A DNA stretch of 64,000 nt, from contig CAVZDP010000002.1 in assembly GCA_963774075.1 (NCBI GenBank), positions 1 to 64,000 on the forward strand, given 5' to 3'. Source of the DNA: JBBQNR01 sp963774075. Its GTDB lineage: Bacteria > Actinomycetota > Thermoleophilia > Solirubrobacterales > JBBDJG01. Under the pieces are notes generated by a model. The model was given only the letters and a program-made list of their open reading frames with translations. It was not told the origin of the DNA and did no database searches. A program made the translations under genes and the position numbers. Shown one piece after another: positions 43,674-55,489 of this stretch. The number at the start of each line of letters is the position of its first letter. The first letter of the stretch is position 1.

Positions 43674-46023
43674 CCGCGCCTCCTCCATCCGCGCCGCCGG
43701 TCGGTGGCGGCTGAGGCTGTGGCTGGGGCGTGGGCTCTGGGACCGGCTGCTCGGGAGCCGGCTCCGGGGTGGGCTCGACCGGTTCCTCGGGGGTAGGCGG
43801 TCGCTCCTCGGAGCGCGGCTTTCGCTTGGGCTTGTTGGCTCGCCGGCCTCGGTCCTCGGCGGGCGCCGGCGCCTCCGTGACGGGGGGCGGCGGCAGCGCG
43901 TCCGTGGGCGTCGTCTTTTCTTCGTCGCCGACGCCGCGCGCCTCACGGATCTTGCCGACGCCGAGCACGAACTCGCGCCAGATCTCGGCCGGGTACGTCC
44001 CACCGGCGACCGGCTCACCCCGATACTCGGTCTCCATCGCCTTGCCGCCCGTCGGGTATCCGACCCAGACTGCGATCGTGAGCGAGTCTGTGTAACCGAC
44101 GAACCACGCGTCCTGGTAGTTCTCGGTCGTCCCGGTCTTGCCGGCAGCGAAGTCGCCGGTCGCGGCGTTCTCGCCCGTGCCGCCGGAGACCACGGTCTGC
44201 AGGATCTGTGTGGCCTGGCTGGCGACGCCCTCGGAGAGAACGCGGTCCGTGCGAGTCTCGTTCTCGTCGTGGATGCCGGAACCATCTACCTCCGTGTAGG
44301 CGACCGGCCCGTCCTCGTACGCGGCGAGCGAGCCAGACACACGGCTGCCGCCGTGCGCGAGGGTGAGATAGGAGTCCGCCAGCTCGAGCGGGGTCAGCCC
44401 GACACGCAGGCCGCCCAGAATCATGGCCGGGTTCCTCGAGACGCGCGTGCGTATGCCCATGCGCTCGGCAGTGCGCGCGATCGCCTTCGTCCCGACGAGC
44501 TTGTAGCCGACCTCCGCGTAGACGGAGTTGTCTGAGACCGTGGTCGCGGTGGCGAGCGAGGCGGCGCCCGAGTAGCGATCCTCGTAGTTCTCGACCTTGA
44601 ACGGGCCGCGCGGCCCCTCGATCGTCTTCGGGGCTGAGGCGAAGGTGCGCGAGGGCGGTATTCCCTTCTCCAGTGCTGCGACGAGCGTGAACGGCTTGAA
44701 CGCGGAGCCGGGCTGGCGGCGGCCCTGGGTCGCGAGGTTGAACGGCTGCTTCTCGAAGTCGGAGCCGCCGACCATCGCCCGCACGGCGCCGGTCTTGTTG
44801 TCGAGCGCGACGAGGGCCGCGCTCGGGCCGATGCCCGCTATCCGACCGACGGCCTGTTCGGCCGCCTTCTGGAAGTCGAGGTCGAGCGTGGTCCTGATCT
44901 CGAGCCCGCCGCCGAACGTGGCGCCGGTTCCGTAAGCGTCGACGAGCTGCTGCTCCACCCAGGCAGTGAAATAGGGCGACTTGCTGATCTTGCGCGGAGG
45001 CCTGATGTTCTCGCGCGGAGGCAGCGCCTGCTTGCGCGCGTCCCGGTACTCGAGGTCGCTGATGAGATCCTGTTCGCGCATGCGCTCGAGGACCAGGTTG
45101 CGCCGCTTGAGTGCGGCGGCCGGATTCTGAACCGGGCTGTAGGCGGCGGGGGAGGCGATGAGGCCGGCGAGCATGGCCGACTCGGCCGGGTCGAGGACGG
45201 CCGCGCAGTGAGGCTCGCAGTCGGGGTGATCGGAACCGAAGTAGATGCGAGCTGCGGACTCGATCCCGTACGCACCCTCTCCGAAATAAACGGTGTTCAG
45301 GTACTGCGTCAGGATCTTGTCCTTGGCCCACTTGCGCTCCAGCTGGTAGGCGAGCGCGGATTCCTTCAACTTCTGGAAGATCGAACGGTTGCTCTGCGCG
45401 AGCAACGCGTTCTTGACGAACTGCTGGGTGATGGTCGATCCTCCCTGGGCGGCTCGGCGTCGCAACAGGTCCTGCCACAGGGCGCGGGCGATGCCCTGGT
45501 AGTCGAGGCCCTTGTGCGCGAAGAAACGTTTGTCCTCGATCGCGATCACCGCGTGCTTCAGCGTGGGCGACACGTCTGCGCTCTTGACGAGGATCCGGTT
45601 CTCGTTACCTGTCAGGACCGCAAGCCGGTGCTCGGCCGTGTTCTTGCCCGTGTGGTCGAGGAGCACCGAGTTGCGCGACGCGCGGAACTCGTTGGTGGTC
45701 TCGAGTGACGGCAGGTCCTGCGCGACGGCCATCATCATCCCGAACACGGTGGAGATCACCGCAAGCACGCCGAGCCCGGCGAGGATCAGCGCCAGGCGGG
45801 GCTTGTTGATCCGAGGCCGCTGTCGCCTCCCCCTGCGGCGGGCGGGCGGAGGCCCGGGCGGGCCGTCGCCGGAGCCGCCGCGGCCGTTGCCGTCGTCACC
45901 ACCACCACGGCGGCGGTCGTTGCCGCGCCCGGCTCCGCCTTCGAGCACGGTCAGCGAAGGTGCTCCGCGCTCTGCGGCGGATGCACGGCGGCGAGTGGGT
46001 CTTTGGCGCTGCTCGTCAGGCAT
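43660..46023 (-). CDS. Class A penicillin-binding protein (transglycosylase/transpeptidase)
   Basis: This bifunctional enzyme polymerises and cross-links peptidoglycan. The 787-residue protein has a basic, Gly-rich cytoplasmic head (~1-75), one membrane helix (~77-100), and a GT51 domain with the catalytic Glu in IAIEDKRFFAHKG and QGGSTITQQ. The transpeptidase domain has SxxK (GSAFKPF), SxN (SDNSVYAE) and KTGTTENYQDAW. A long Pro/Glu-rich tail (~700-787) follows, as in actinobacterial PonA proteins. It is divergent from tyrS with a 112-bp gap. Confidence 0.95.
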   Translation of the reverse strand: MPDEQRQRPTRRRASAAERGAPSLTVLEGGAGRGNDRRRGGGDDGNGRGGSGDGPPGPPPARRRGRRQRPRINKPRLALILAGLGVLAVISTVFGMMMAVAQDLPSLETTNEFRASRNSVLLDHTGKNTAEHRLAVLTGNENRILVKSADVSPTLKHAVIAIEDKRFFAHKGLDYQGIARALWQDLLRRRAAQGGSTITQQFVKNALLAQSNRSIFQKLKESALAYQLERKWAKDKILTQYLNTVYFGEGAYGIESAARIYFGSDHPDCEPHCAAVLDPAESAMLAGLIASPAAYSPVQNPAAALKRRNLVLERMREQDLISDLEYRDARKQALPPRENIRPPRKISKSPYFTAWVEQQLVDAYGTGATFGGGLEIRTTLDLDFQKAAEQAVGRIAGIGPSAALVALDNKTGAVRAMVGGSDFEKQPFNLATQGRRQPGSAFKPFTLVAALEKGIPPSRTFASAPKTIEGPRGPFKVENYEDRYSGAASLATATTVSDNSVYAEVGYKLVGTKAIARTAERMGIRTRVSRNPAMILGGLRVGLTPLELADSYLTLAHGGSRVSGSLAAYEDGPVAYTEVDGSGIHDENETRTDRVLSEGVASQATQILQTVVSGGTGENAATGDFAAGKTGTTENYQDAWFVGYTDSLTIAVWVGYPTGGKAMETEYRGEPVAGGTYPAEIWREFVLGVGKIREARGVGDEEKTTPTDALPPPPVTEAPAPAEDRGRRANKPKRKPRSEERPPTPEEPVEPTPEPAPEQPVPEPTPQPQPQPPPTGGADGGGAATEP

Positions 46024-46135
46024 TCGGGACCGGCACGGCGGGCTGCCGGACGCGCCTGAGGGCGTCTACTGATGAGGAGGAACGAACGGCGGCCTTCGTC
46101 CGCCCGGAGCGAGGCGAGAGTCTAGCATTGGCCCG

Positions 46136-47344
46136 ATGCCCGAGAGCCGGCCTTCCGGAGCAGCCGATACGGCCGCTTTCCTCGCCCGCAACGCCGTCGA
46201 CTGTCTCCCGGAGGGGGAGCTGGAGCGCAAGCTCGAGCGCTCCGGGAGCGAGTCTCAGCCGCTGCGGGTGAAGTTCGGGATCGACCCGACGGCTCCCGAC
46301 ATCCACCTCGGCCACGTCGTCGTCCTGCAGAAGCTGCGCGAGTTCCAGGACGCCGGCCACCTGGTCGTCCTCATCATCGGCGACTACACGGCGCGGGTGG
46401 GGGACCCCTCGGGTCGCTCGGCTCTGCGACCGATGCTCGAGCCCGAGGAGATCGAGCGCAACGCTCTGACGTTCCAGGACCAGGCCTTCAAGGTGATCGA
46501 CCGCGATCGCACGGAGGTGCGGCGCAACGGCGAGTGGCTCGACATGCCGATGGACAGCCTGCTGCGCCTGCTTCGCAACGTGACGATCGCCCAAGTGCTG
46601 GAGCGCGACGACTTCCAGCAGCGCATCGAAGCGGGTCGCCCGATCTCGCTGCTCGAGCTTCTCTACCCCGTGCTCCAGGGCTACGACTCGGTCGCAGTGG
46701 ACTCCGACGTCGAGCTCGGCGGCACCGACCAGAAGTTCAACCTCCTGTTCGCCCGGGATGTACAGCAGACCTACGGCAAGCAGCCGCAGGCGATCGTGAC
46801 CATGCCGATCCTTCCCGGCACCGACGGCGAGCGGCGCATGAGCAAGTCGTACGACAATTACATAGGAGTGACCGAGCCACCGGAGGAGATCTTCGGCAAG
46901 GTGATGCGCGTCCCGGATAGCGCGATGGACACCTACTACGAGCTGCTGCTCGGGGAGGGAAGGGATCGGTCGAGCGCCGCCGTCGACGCCAAGCGGGCGC
47001 TCGCCCGCCGCCTCGTGGCGCGCTTTCACGGTGACGACGCTGCGACCGCGGCCGAGCAGCACTTCGACCGCCTCCACCGCGAGCACCGCCCGCCGGAAGA
47101 CGTCGAGGAGGTCGTCCTGTCTTCGGACCTGGTCAGCGACGGCGCGGTGCACCTCCCGGCCCTGATCGCGGCGCACTTCGGTAAATCACGCAGCGAGGCC
47201 AGGCGGTTGCTGGAGCAGGGCGGGGTGAAGCTGGACGGCGACCAGCTCGGACCGGAGGCACTGGACCTCGACGTAGCGCGCCTGGAAGGGGGCGTGCTCC
47301 AGGTCGGCAAGCGCCAGTTCCGGCGCATCCTCGTCGGGAGCTGA
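46136..47344 (+). CDS. tyrS: Tyrosyl-tRNA synthetase
   Basis: The 402-residue class I synthetase charges tRNA(Tyr). HIGH appears as HLGH (KFGIDPTAPDIHLGHVV, about residue 58) and KMSKS as RMSKSYDN (about residue 234). A C-terminal S4 RNA-binding domain (about 340-402, KSRSEARRLLEQGGVKLDG) is present. The pattern is closer to the TyrZ (type 2) group than to E. coli TyrS. A TAGCAT hexamer about 15 bp before the ATG may be the -10 element. Confidence 0.94.
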   Translation: MPESRPSGAADTAAFLARNAVDCLPEGELERKLERSGSESQPLRVKFGIDPTAPDIHLGHVVVLQKLREFQDAGHLVVLIIGDYTARVGDPSGRSALRPMLEPEEIERNALTFQDQAFKVIDRDRTEVRRNGEWLDMPMDSLLRLLRNVTIAQVLERDDFQQRIEAGRPISLLELLYPVLQGYDSVAVDSDVELGGTDQKFNLLFARDVQQTYGKQPQAIVTMPILPGTDGERRMSKSYDNYIGVTEPPEEIFGKVMRVPDSAMDTYYELLLGEGRDRSSAAVDAKRALARRLVARFHGDDAATAAEQHFDRLHREHRPPEDVEEVVLSSDLVSDGAVHLPALIAAHFGKSRSEARRLLEQGGVKLDGDQLGPEALDLDVARLEGGVLQVGKRQFRRILVGS

Positions 47345-47430
47345 GACCTCGCGCCGGCCTCGGAGCGTCCGTCACCGTGGGCGGCTCCTGCCGGCGCCGA
47401 CCGCCCCGGGACGGCGCCCGCGGAACCCGC

Positions 47431-47526
47431 TATATTCCCGCGCCGGCGTTCGCTCCGGATGGCGGCTGGATGAGGCCGAAATCCGGGCGAGCGGGGCTTC
47501 TGGAGGCCTCGAGCCGGTGCTACACT
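47431..47526 (+). promoter_or_regulatory. Candidate rRNA operon promoters
   Basis: Two -10-like hexamers lie in the 585-bp gap between tyrS and 16S: TATATT at 47431-47436, and TGC-TACACT with the hexamer at 47521-47526. The second has TTCTGG at 47498-47503 with a 17-bp spacer as a weak -35. The rest of the gap holds the terminator-like hairpin, the 16S processing arm and no convincing gene. Confidence 0.4.
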
Positions 47527-47612
47527 ACGTCGTTGCCCTGCGAAAGCCCAGCTTGGGAGTGATACGGGACAGACGGAGAGTCGGTTAGAAGAGTCGCCAA
47601 AGGCGCGCTTTT

Positions 47613-47639
47613 AGACCTCTCCGTCGAGAGGTCTTTTTT
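47613..47639 (+). terminator. Intrinsic terminator in the rRNA leader
   Basis: AGACCTCTC at 47613-47621 pairs perfectly with GAGAGGTCT at 47626-47634 around a CGTC loop, followed by six T. It lies downstream of the candidate rRNA promoters and 290 bp before 16S. It may terminate read-through from tyrS, act as an attenuator overcome by rRNA antitermination, or end a short leader RNA of about 110 nt. Confidence 0.75.
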
Positions 47640-47691
47640 GTCCCTCCCAAGCGTGGCCCGAAGGGCGGAGCCGAGAGGCTCGCGGTCTTTG

Positions 47692-47707
47692 AAAACTAAA
47701 CAGCATG
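47692..47707 (+). other. Left arm of the 16S precursor processing stem
   Basis: AAAACTAAACAGCATG is perfectly complementary over 16 bp to 49617-49632 beyond the 3' end of 16S. The two arms would enclose 16S in a long helix for RNase III-type cleavage. Confidence 0.85.
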
Positions 47708-47929
47708 TGCGCTCCGATGTTCGTCGGCCTCGTGCCGGCAGGCTTCGGAACGCGTCCAGGTTCGAGACCGAGCCGCTCGCTTGCACGCTCACGCGTGCGG
47801 TAGGGCGTCTTGTAATTGGAACCCCGTCACGTGCCGCACCTGGTGTACGGGTGTGGGACACGCGTGACGACTTTCCGTAGATAGAGGAACCGGATCGCGC
47901 TCAGCGCGGACCGGATGACTCGCAAGTCT

Positions 47930-49481
<1,552 letters not shown>

Positions 49482-49616
49482 GGGAGCTCACCAAGCCGGT
49501 CGCGGTTCGCCGTGATCGTGCCGAGGGAGTCGCGCCCTACGGGGCGTTCCCGAGAATGTCGACCCGTACCTGGAAGTGGCCACATGGCCGGCAGCCTCGA
49601 GTTGCCGACCGGCCTG

Positions 49617-49632
49617 CATGCTGTTTAGTTTT
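49617..49632 (+). other. Right arm of the 16S precursor processing stem
   Basis: CATGCTGTTTAGTTTT is the 16-bp perfect complement of 47692-47707. It lies in the 16S-23S spacer (49479-49720), which contains no tRNA gene. Confidence 0.85.
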
Positions 49633-49680
49633 GAGAGACCGGCGACGGTGACAGCGTCGTTTGCCTCTTGCCGGACCTTG

Positions 49681-49696
49681 AAAACTGCACAGTTGG
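49681..49696 (+). other. Left arm of the 23S precursor processing stem
   Basis: AAAACTGCACAGTTGG pairs perfectly with 53804-53819 after 23S. A further CCGGACC/GGTCCGG pairing (49671-49677 with 53823-53829) extends the helix past a small internal loop. Confidence 0.85.
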
Positions 49697-50256
49697 CCAA
49701 ACAAACGAGCATCTCGATGCCGTCAAGATATGAAGGGCATGTGGTGGATGCCTTGGCACCAGGAGCCGAAGAAGGACGTGGACGGCTGCGATAAGCCACG
49801 GTGAGGCGCTGAACAGCCTTTGACCCGTGGATCTCCGAATGGGAAAACCCGGCGCCGGTAATGCGGCGTCATCCTGCGCTGAATACATAGGCGTAGGAAG
49901 GCAAGCGGGGGAACTGACACATCTCAGTACCCCGAGGAAAGGAAATCAACCGAGACTCCCTGAGTAGTGGCGAGCGAAAAGGGATCAGCCTAAACCCGGC
50001 AGGTGTAAGCGGGCACGCGTTGCCTGTTGGGGGTCGTAGGGCGCCTGTTCCGGGCTGTGCCTAGCCCGGCGGGAGTCACAAAGTCATGCGTTAGCCGAAG
50101 CACGTGGAACCGTGCACCACAGAGGGCAATCGTCCCGTAGGCGAAAACGTGTGGCCTCCCGCAGGTGTCCCTGAGTAGGACCGCACTCGTGAAACGCGGT
50201 CTGAACCTGGGGGGACCACCCTCCAAGGCTAAGTACTCCCTGGTGACCGATAGCGG

Positions 50257-50290
<34 letters not shown>

Positions 50291-50849
50291 GGAAGGGGAG
50301 TGAAATAGTACCTGAAACCGTATGCCTACAAGCGGTCGGAGCACCTTCGGGTGTGACGGCGTGCTTTTTGCAGAACGAGCCGGCGAGTTACTCGTCTGTG
50401 GCGAGGTTAAGCGATGAGCGGAGCCGTAGCGAAAGCGAGTCCGAACAGGGCGATTCAGTCGCAGGCGGTAGACCCGAAACCGAGCGAGCTACCCATGGGC
50501 AGGTTGAAGCGAGGGTAAGACCTCGTGGAGGACCGAACCGACCTAGGTTGAAAACTGGGCGGATGACCTGTGGGTCGGAGTGAAAGGCTAATCAAGCTCG
50601 GAGATATCTGGTTCTCTCCGAAATATATTTAGGTATAGCCTCCGGTGAATTGCGTAATGGCCGTAGAGCACTGCTTGGACTAGGGGCCCTACCAGGTTAC
50701 CGACTTCAGGCAAACTCCGAAGACCATTACGTTTACCCGGGGAGTCAGTCCGTGGGGGATAAGCTTCACGGTCGAGAGGGAAACAACCCAGACCACCAGC
50801 TAAGGTCCCTAAGTGTTGGCTAAGTGGGAAACGATGTCTGAATGCTGAG

Positions 50850-50884
<35 letters not shown>

Positions 50885-51744
50885 GAAAGAGTGCGTAACA
50901 GCTCACTGGTCAAGTGTTCGGGCGCGGACAATGTAACGGGGCTAAAGCCAGCCACCGAAGCTGTGGGTTCGTCGGATCCTTCGGGGTCCTTCGAGCGGTA
51001 GGAGAGCGTTCTCTTGCCAGCGAAGCGGCGGCGTAAGCCAGCCGTGGAGGCTTGAGAAGTGAGAATGCCGGCATAAGTAACGAAAGAGGGGTGAGAATCC
51101 CCTCCGCCGATTGTCCAAGGGTTCCTGAGTAAAGTTCGTCTGCTCAGGGTTAGTCGGGACCTAAGGCGAGGCCGAAAGGCGTAGTCGATGGCTAACGGGT
51201 TGATATTCCCGTACCACGTCACATCCGTTTGACCGATGGGGCGACGAGGAAGGGTAGGGGAACCCAGGCGATGGTTGCCCTGGGGTAAGCGCGTAGCTAG
51301 CACCCGTAGGTAAATCCGCGGGTGTGTTGATGCGAGGCGCGATGCCAGCTGGCCGTAAGGCCGGCGAGTCCCCGAACCCATGCCTCCAAGAAAAACCTCT
51401 AGGGAGGATGTACGTGCCCGTACCAAAACCGACACAGGTGGACAGGCAGAGAATGCCAAGGTGATCGAGATAACCCTCGTTAAGGAACTCGGCAAATTCG
51501 CCCCGTAACTTCGGGAGAAGGGGCGCCCCGGTAGGGTGAAGCCACTTGCTGGTGGAGCCCGAGGGGGCCGCAGTGAAAAGGCCCAAGCGACTGTTTACCA
51601 AAAACACAGGCCTCTGCTAAGTCGTAAGACGACGTATAGGGGCTGACGCCTGCCCGGTGCCGGAAGGTTACGCGGAGGTGTTAGCTGCCCTTCGGGGTGG
51701 CGAGGCACCGAAGCTAAGCCCCGGTAAACGGCGGCCGTAACTAT

Positions 51745-52045
51745 CGACCAAGGTAGTTCCGTTAACAAACTCGGCTATATGCTGGAACATCCGAGGATCC
51801 GGCGCTACTCACCGCGTTGAGCGGTAGTGACAATGCGTCCGGTGCGGACAATCAGCAGGAAAGGCTCTGCGTCGACGCGCTTTCGGAATCGCGAGACACA
51901 GTAGACACAGAGAATCCTCAGAGACTATACGCCGAGCTCCCCGCCCATCCGAGGGGAGATGAGATAGTCCGATCTCACGGGCGACCGTGAGAGCTGGTCA
52001 GAAATGAGCCAGCCTCTCCGCTTCAGCGGAGAAGTAACAACAATG
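51745..52045 (+). mobile_element. Group I intron at 23S position L1917, no ORF
   Basis: This 301-nt insertion splits the universal ACTAT|AACGGTCC of helix 69 after the base equivalent to E. coli U1917. P1 forms between exon/intron 51739-51745 and the guide GGTAGTT (51752-51758), with a T-G pair at the splice site (51744-51753). P3 can pair CTCGGC 51770-51775 with GCCGAG 51931-51936. P7 pairs GACTAT 51923-51928 with ATAGTC 51964-51969. P8 pairs CTCCCC 51937-51942 with GGGGAG 51953-51958. The intron ends in G (52045). The order P3-P7-P3'-P8-P7' is that of a group I core. No reading frame of useful length is present. Confidence 0.92.
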
Positions 52046-52801
<756 letters not shown>

Positions 52802-53212
52802 AAGTTCCGACCTGCACGAATGGCGTAACGACTTGGGCGCTGTCTCAACGAGGGGCTCGGTGAAATTGTAGTCTCGGTGAAGATACCGAGTACGCGCGGC
52901 CAGACGGAAAGACCCCGTGAACCTTTACTACAGCCTGATATTGGAGTCTGGGGCATCTCGCTCAGGATAGGTGGGAGGCTGTGAAGCAAGGGCTTCGGCC
53001 CTTGTGGAGCCAACCTTGAGATACCACCCTTGATGTTCCGGGCTTCTAACACCTCGCCGTGAAACCGGGAGGTGAACAGTGTCAGGTGGGTAGTTTGACT
53101 GGGGCGGTCGCCTCCCAAAATGTAACGGAGGCGCCCAAAGGTTCCCTCAGCACGGTTGGAAATCGTGCGTAGAGCGTAAAGGTATAAGGGAGCTTGACTG
53201 CGAGACTGACAG

Positions 53213-53248
<36 letters not shown>

Positions 53249-53269
53249 CGGTAGCAAGTGGAAGCGCCG

Positions 53270-53312
<43 letters not shown>

Positions 53313-53338
53313 GGGCCCAAGAGTCCACATCGACGGCC

Positions 53339-53467
<129 letters not shown>

Positions 53468-53803
53468 TGCCGTGCGCGCTGGAGAGTTGAGGGGAGTCGT
53501 CCCTAGTACGAGAGGACCGGGACGAACGGACCGCTGGTGTATCTGTTGTCCTGCCAAGGGCACCGCAGGTTAGCTACGTCCGGACGGGATAACCGCTGAA
53601 GGCATCTAAGCGGGAAGCCCACCTCGAGATGAGCTCTCCCATCCCCTTGAGGGAGTAAGACCCCTGGTAGACCACCAGGTTGATAGGCCGGATGTGTAAG
53701 TGCAGCAATGCACTCAGCAGACCGGTACTAATGGGTCGAGGGCTTGACGGATATTTATCGGCGTTCGTAAGAGCGGCCGATGCTTGATGCTCGTAAGGGC
53801 GGT

Positions 53804-53819
53804 CCAACTGTGCAGTTTT
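53804..53819 (+). other. Right arm of the 23S precursor processing stem
   Basis: CCAACTGTGCAGTTTT is the 16-bp perfect complement of 49681-49696. It lies in the 23S-5S spacer. Confidence 0.85.
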
Positions 53820-53849
53820 GAGGGTCCGGCGAGAGCCGGTCCGCGCCAC

Positions 53850-53967
53850 TTCCGGTGGCTATAGCGAGGGGGAAACACCTCTTCCCATTCCGAACAGAGT
53901 AGTTAAGCCCCTCAGCGCCGATGGTACTTGGCCCGCAAGGGCCCGGGAGAGTAGGTCGCCGCCGGTA
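53850..53967 (+). rRNA. rrf: 5S ribosomal RNA
   Basis: The gene carries the conserved CCCATTCCGAACAGAGTAGT and AGCGCCGATGGTA segments. The terminal helix pairs CCGGTGGC near 53852 with GCCGCCGG near 53959. The length of about 118 nt is normal. It follows 23S by about 100 bp. Confidence 0.94.
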
Positions 53968-53976
53968 TTTCCTCTC

Positions 53977-54008
53977 AAGAGTCGGCCTCGTGCCGACTCT
54001 TACTCTTT
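53977..54008 (+). terminator. Intrinsic terminator of the rRNA operon
   Basis: AAGAGTCGGC (53977-53986) pairs perfectly with GCCGACTCTT (53992-54001) around CTCGT, followed by a T-rich ACTCTTT. It lies 10 bp after 5S. Confidence 0.88.
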
Positions 54009-54066
54009 GAGCGGCCCCCTGGTCGCCGCCGCCGCGGTCCTCCCCCGCGGCGGGGCGAATGAACTC

Positions 54067-54483
54067 TCAGCGAGCGATCCAGGTGCAGGGCTGCTCGGCC
54101 ACAGGCACCGAGCCGCCGCGCCGCGACTTGACGTCACGAGCGCCGTTGCAGCTGCGCTCGGGAACGCGAGCCGACTCACCGGTGCAAGGCAACACAACGG
54201 CGCGCACGTGCGGCCGGGCGAGGCGCTGCCGCGACCGGTCGAGCGCCGGCGTGCAGTCGCGCGTTTCGCCGGCTTCACCATCCGCACCTGTGTGCTCCGC
54301 CTTGGCGGGACGCTGCGGTGCGGACTCGCCTTCCGTGGCTCGCGTTGCGTAATCGGTGGCGGTCAGCTCGTATGCGCCCAGCGTTGCGAAGTCGAGCGCC
54401 AGTCGTAGCCGGTCCGTTAGAAGCTCGCGCAGGTCGTCCGCGCGATCGTGGGACATTTGGTCTTCGGGTCGTTTCCAGAACAT
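54067..54483 (-). CDS. Hypothetical protein, 138 residues (doubtful)
   Basis: The frame starts with ATG at 54483. Its first 50 residues look protein-like (DDLRELLTDRLRLALDFATLGAYELTATDY, split here as a helical region), while the remainder is polar, Arg-rich and without a recognisable fold. Overlapping frames are also open, which lowers confidence. A palindrome GAACACGTGTTC lies 31 bp upstream. If it is not a gene, the 54006-54631 stretch holds no other candidate. Confidence 0.35.
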   Translation of the reverse strand: MFWKRPEDQMSHDRADDLRELLTDRLRLALDFATLGAYELTATDYATRATEGESAPQRPAKAEHTGADGEAGETRDCTPALDRSRQRLARPHVRAVVLPCTGESARVPERSCNGARDVKSRRGGSVPVAEQPCTWIAR

Positions 54484-54513
54484 AGGTTCGGACCTTAGGA
54501 GGGCCCGCGGACG

Positions 54514-54525
54514 GAACACGTGTTC
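54514..54525 (-). promoter_or_regulatory. GAAC-N4-GTTC palindrome, LexA-box-like
   Basis: GAACACGTGTTC is a perfect 12-bp palindrome with the spacing of the actinobacterial SOS box core. It lies upstream of the doubtful minus-strand ORF. An 18-bp imperfect palindrome GCAAAATACTGTATTTGC follows at 54551-54568. Chance occurrence is possible. Confidence 0.3.
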
Positions 54526-54631
54526 TGCAATCGGGGTTGCACCCGAGCGAGCAAAATACTGTATTTGCAGGCAAAACCCGAGCCGGGCGCCTCGATCGAT
54601 CGCTGTCTGCTCCGGGGCGGCTGGACCAAGG

Positions 54632-55489
54632 CTATGGCCGCAGCTCGTGCCGTTCGAGGAAGTCCTGAATCGTGCGCGAAAGCTGCGCGCCGCGCCACGC
54701 GAGCGGGGATTGGCCGGGCTCCTCGACAGCCAGCTCGGCGTTCGGAATGCGCTCGACGTACGTTTGCGCGACCTCCAGCGGGTGGTCCGGGTCGGCTTCG
54801 TCGCGGCTTCCGACGACGAGCGTGGGGGCCTGCACTGCTTCCAACTCCTCGACGCTGCGAAACGGAGTGGAGCGCACGACTTGCCGAAGCGCCTCGGCAA
54901 CAGCCTCGGGATGCTCGTGGCGCTCCAGCCTCTGTCTGATCGCGCGCTTCACGATGCTGCGAAAGCGCGGGTCGATGGCCGGCTCGCCCTGAACTCGCAT
55001 GAAGCCGTCGACCCCTTCACGCTCGAGCGCGTCGGCGAGCGCGTCCCAGTCGCGCATGCTCTCGCGCTCACCCAGATCGGACTCGCCGCGATAGGCGGGC
55101 GTTATCTGAATCAGCGCTGACACGCGCTGCGGCTGTGCAAGTGCGAACGCGAGCGTCGTCGCCGCGCCCATCGACGCGCCACCGAGGACGGCTCGCTCGA
55201 TGTCGAGTGCGTCGAGCACGCTCTCCAGATCACCCACCAGCTCCGGGTACGTGTACCCGGCGCCCTCGGGTGCGGGGCTCGACTCGCCGTGGCCGCGAGC
55301 GTCGTAGCTGATCGCACGGTAGCCCGCCTTTGGAAGCAGCCGCGAGCCGTGCAGCACGTAGCGGCGCGTAGCCGTGAGCCCGTGAGCGAGCACGATGGGA
55401 GGGCCATCGCCGTCGCTGTCCTCCACGGCGAGCGTCGGGCCGACCGCCAGACGTCGCACCACCGGCCGGCTCTCGGCGGCCGCGGTCAC
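54632..55489 (-). CDS. Alpha/beta hydrolase-fold protein
   Basis: The 285-residue protein has the oxyanion motif VLAHGLTATRRY, SYDARGHGESS and the nucleophile elbow GGASMGAATT. A candidate acid residue lies in VVGSRDEADPDHP. The place of the usual catalytic His near the C-terminus reads EEPGQSPLAWRG, with no His. It may use another His (for example the one in DPDHP) or be non-hydrolytic. The GTG start overlaps the stop of the upstream isocitrate dehydrogenase-like gene (GTGA), so the two are co-translated. The substrate is unknown; MenH was considered but nothing specific supports it. Confidence 0.85.
   Translation of the reverse strand: MTAAAESRPVVRRLAVGPTLAVEDSDGDGPPIVLAHGLTATRRYVLHGSRLLPKAGYRAISYDARGHGESSPAPEGAGYTYPELVGDLESVLDALDIERAVLGGASMGAATTLAFALAQPQRVSALIQITPAYRGESDLGERESMRDWDALADALEREGVDGFMRVQGEPAIDPRFRSIVKRAIRQRLERHEHPEAVAEALRQVVRSTPFRSVEELEAVQAPTLVVGSRDEADPDHPLEVAQTYVERIPNAELAVEEPGQSPLAWRGAQLSRTIQDFLERHELRP

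Noticed and set aside
44015..45478. Second minus-strand frame of 487 codons inside the penicillin-binding protein gene
   Set aside because: Arg/Gly-rich out-of-frame reading of a well supported gene.
47377..47562. Short plus-strand frame between tyrS and 16S
   Set aside because: It overlaps both candidate rRNA promoters, has no ribosome-binding site and no protein-like composition.
51759..51763. CCGTT in the L1917 intron complementary to the 3' exon AACGG, considered as P10
   Set aside because: It lies 3' of the guide sequence, whereas P10 should use bases 5' of it, so the complementarity is probably coincidental.
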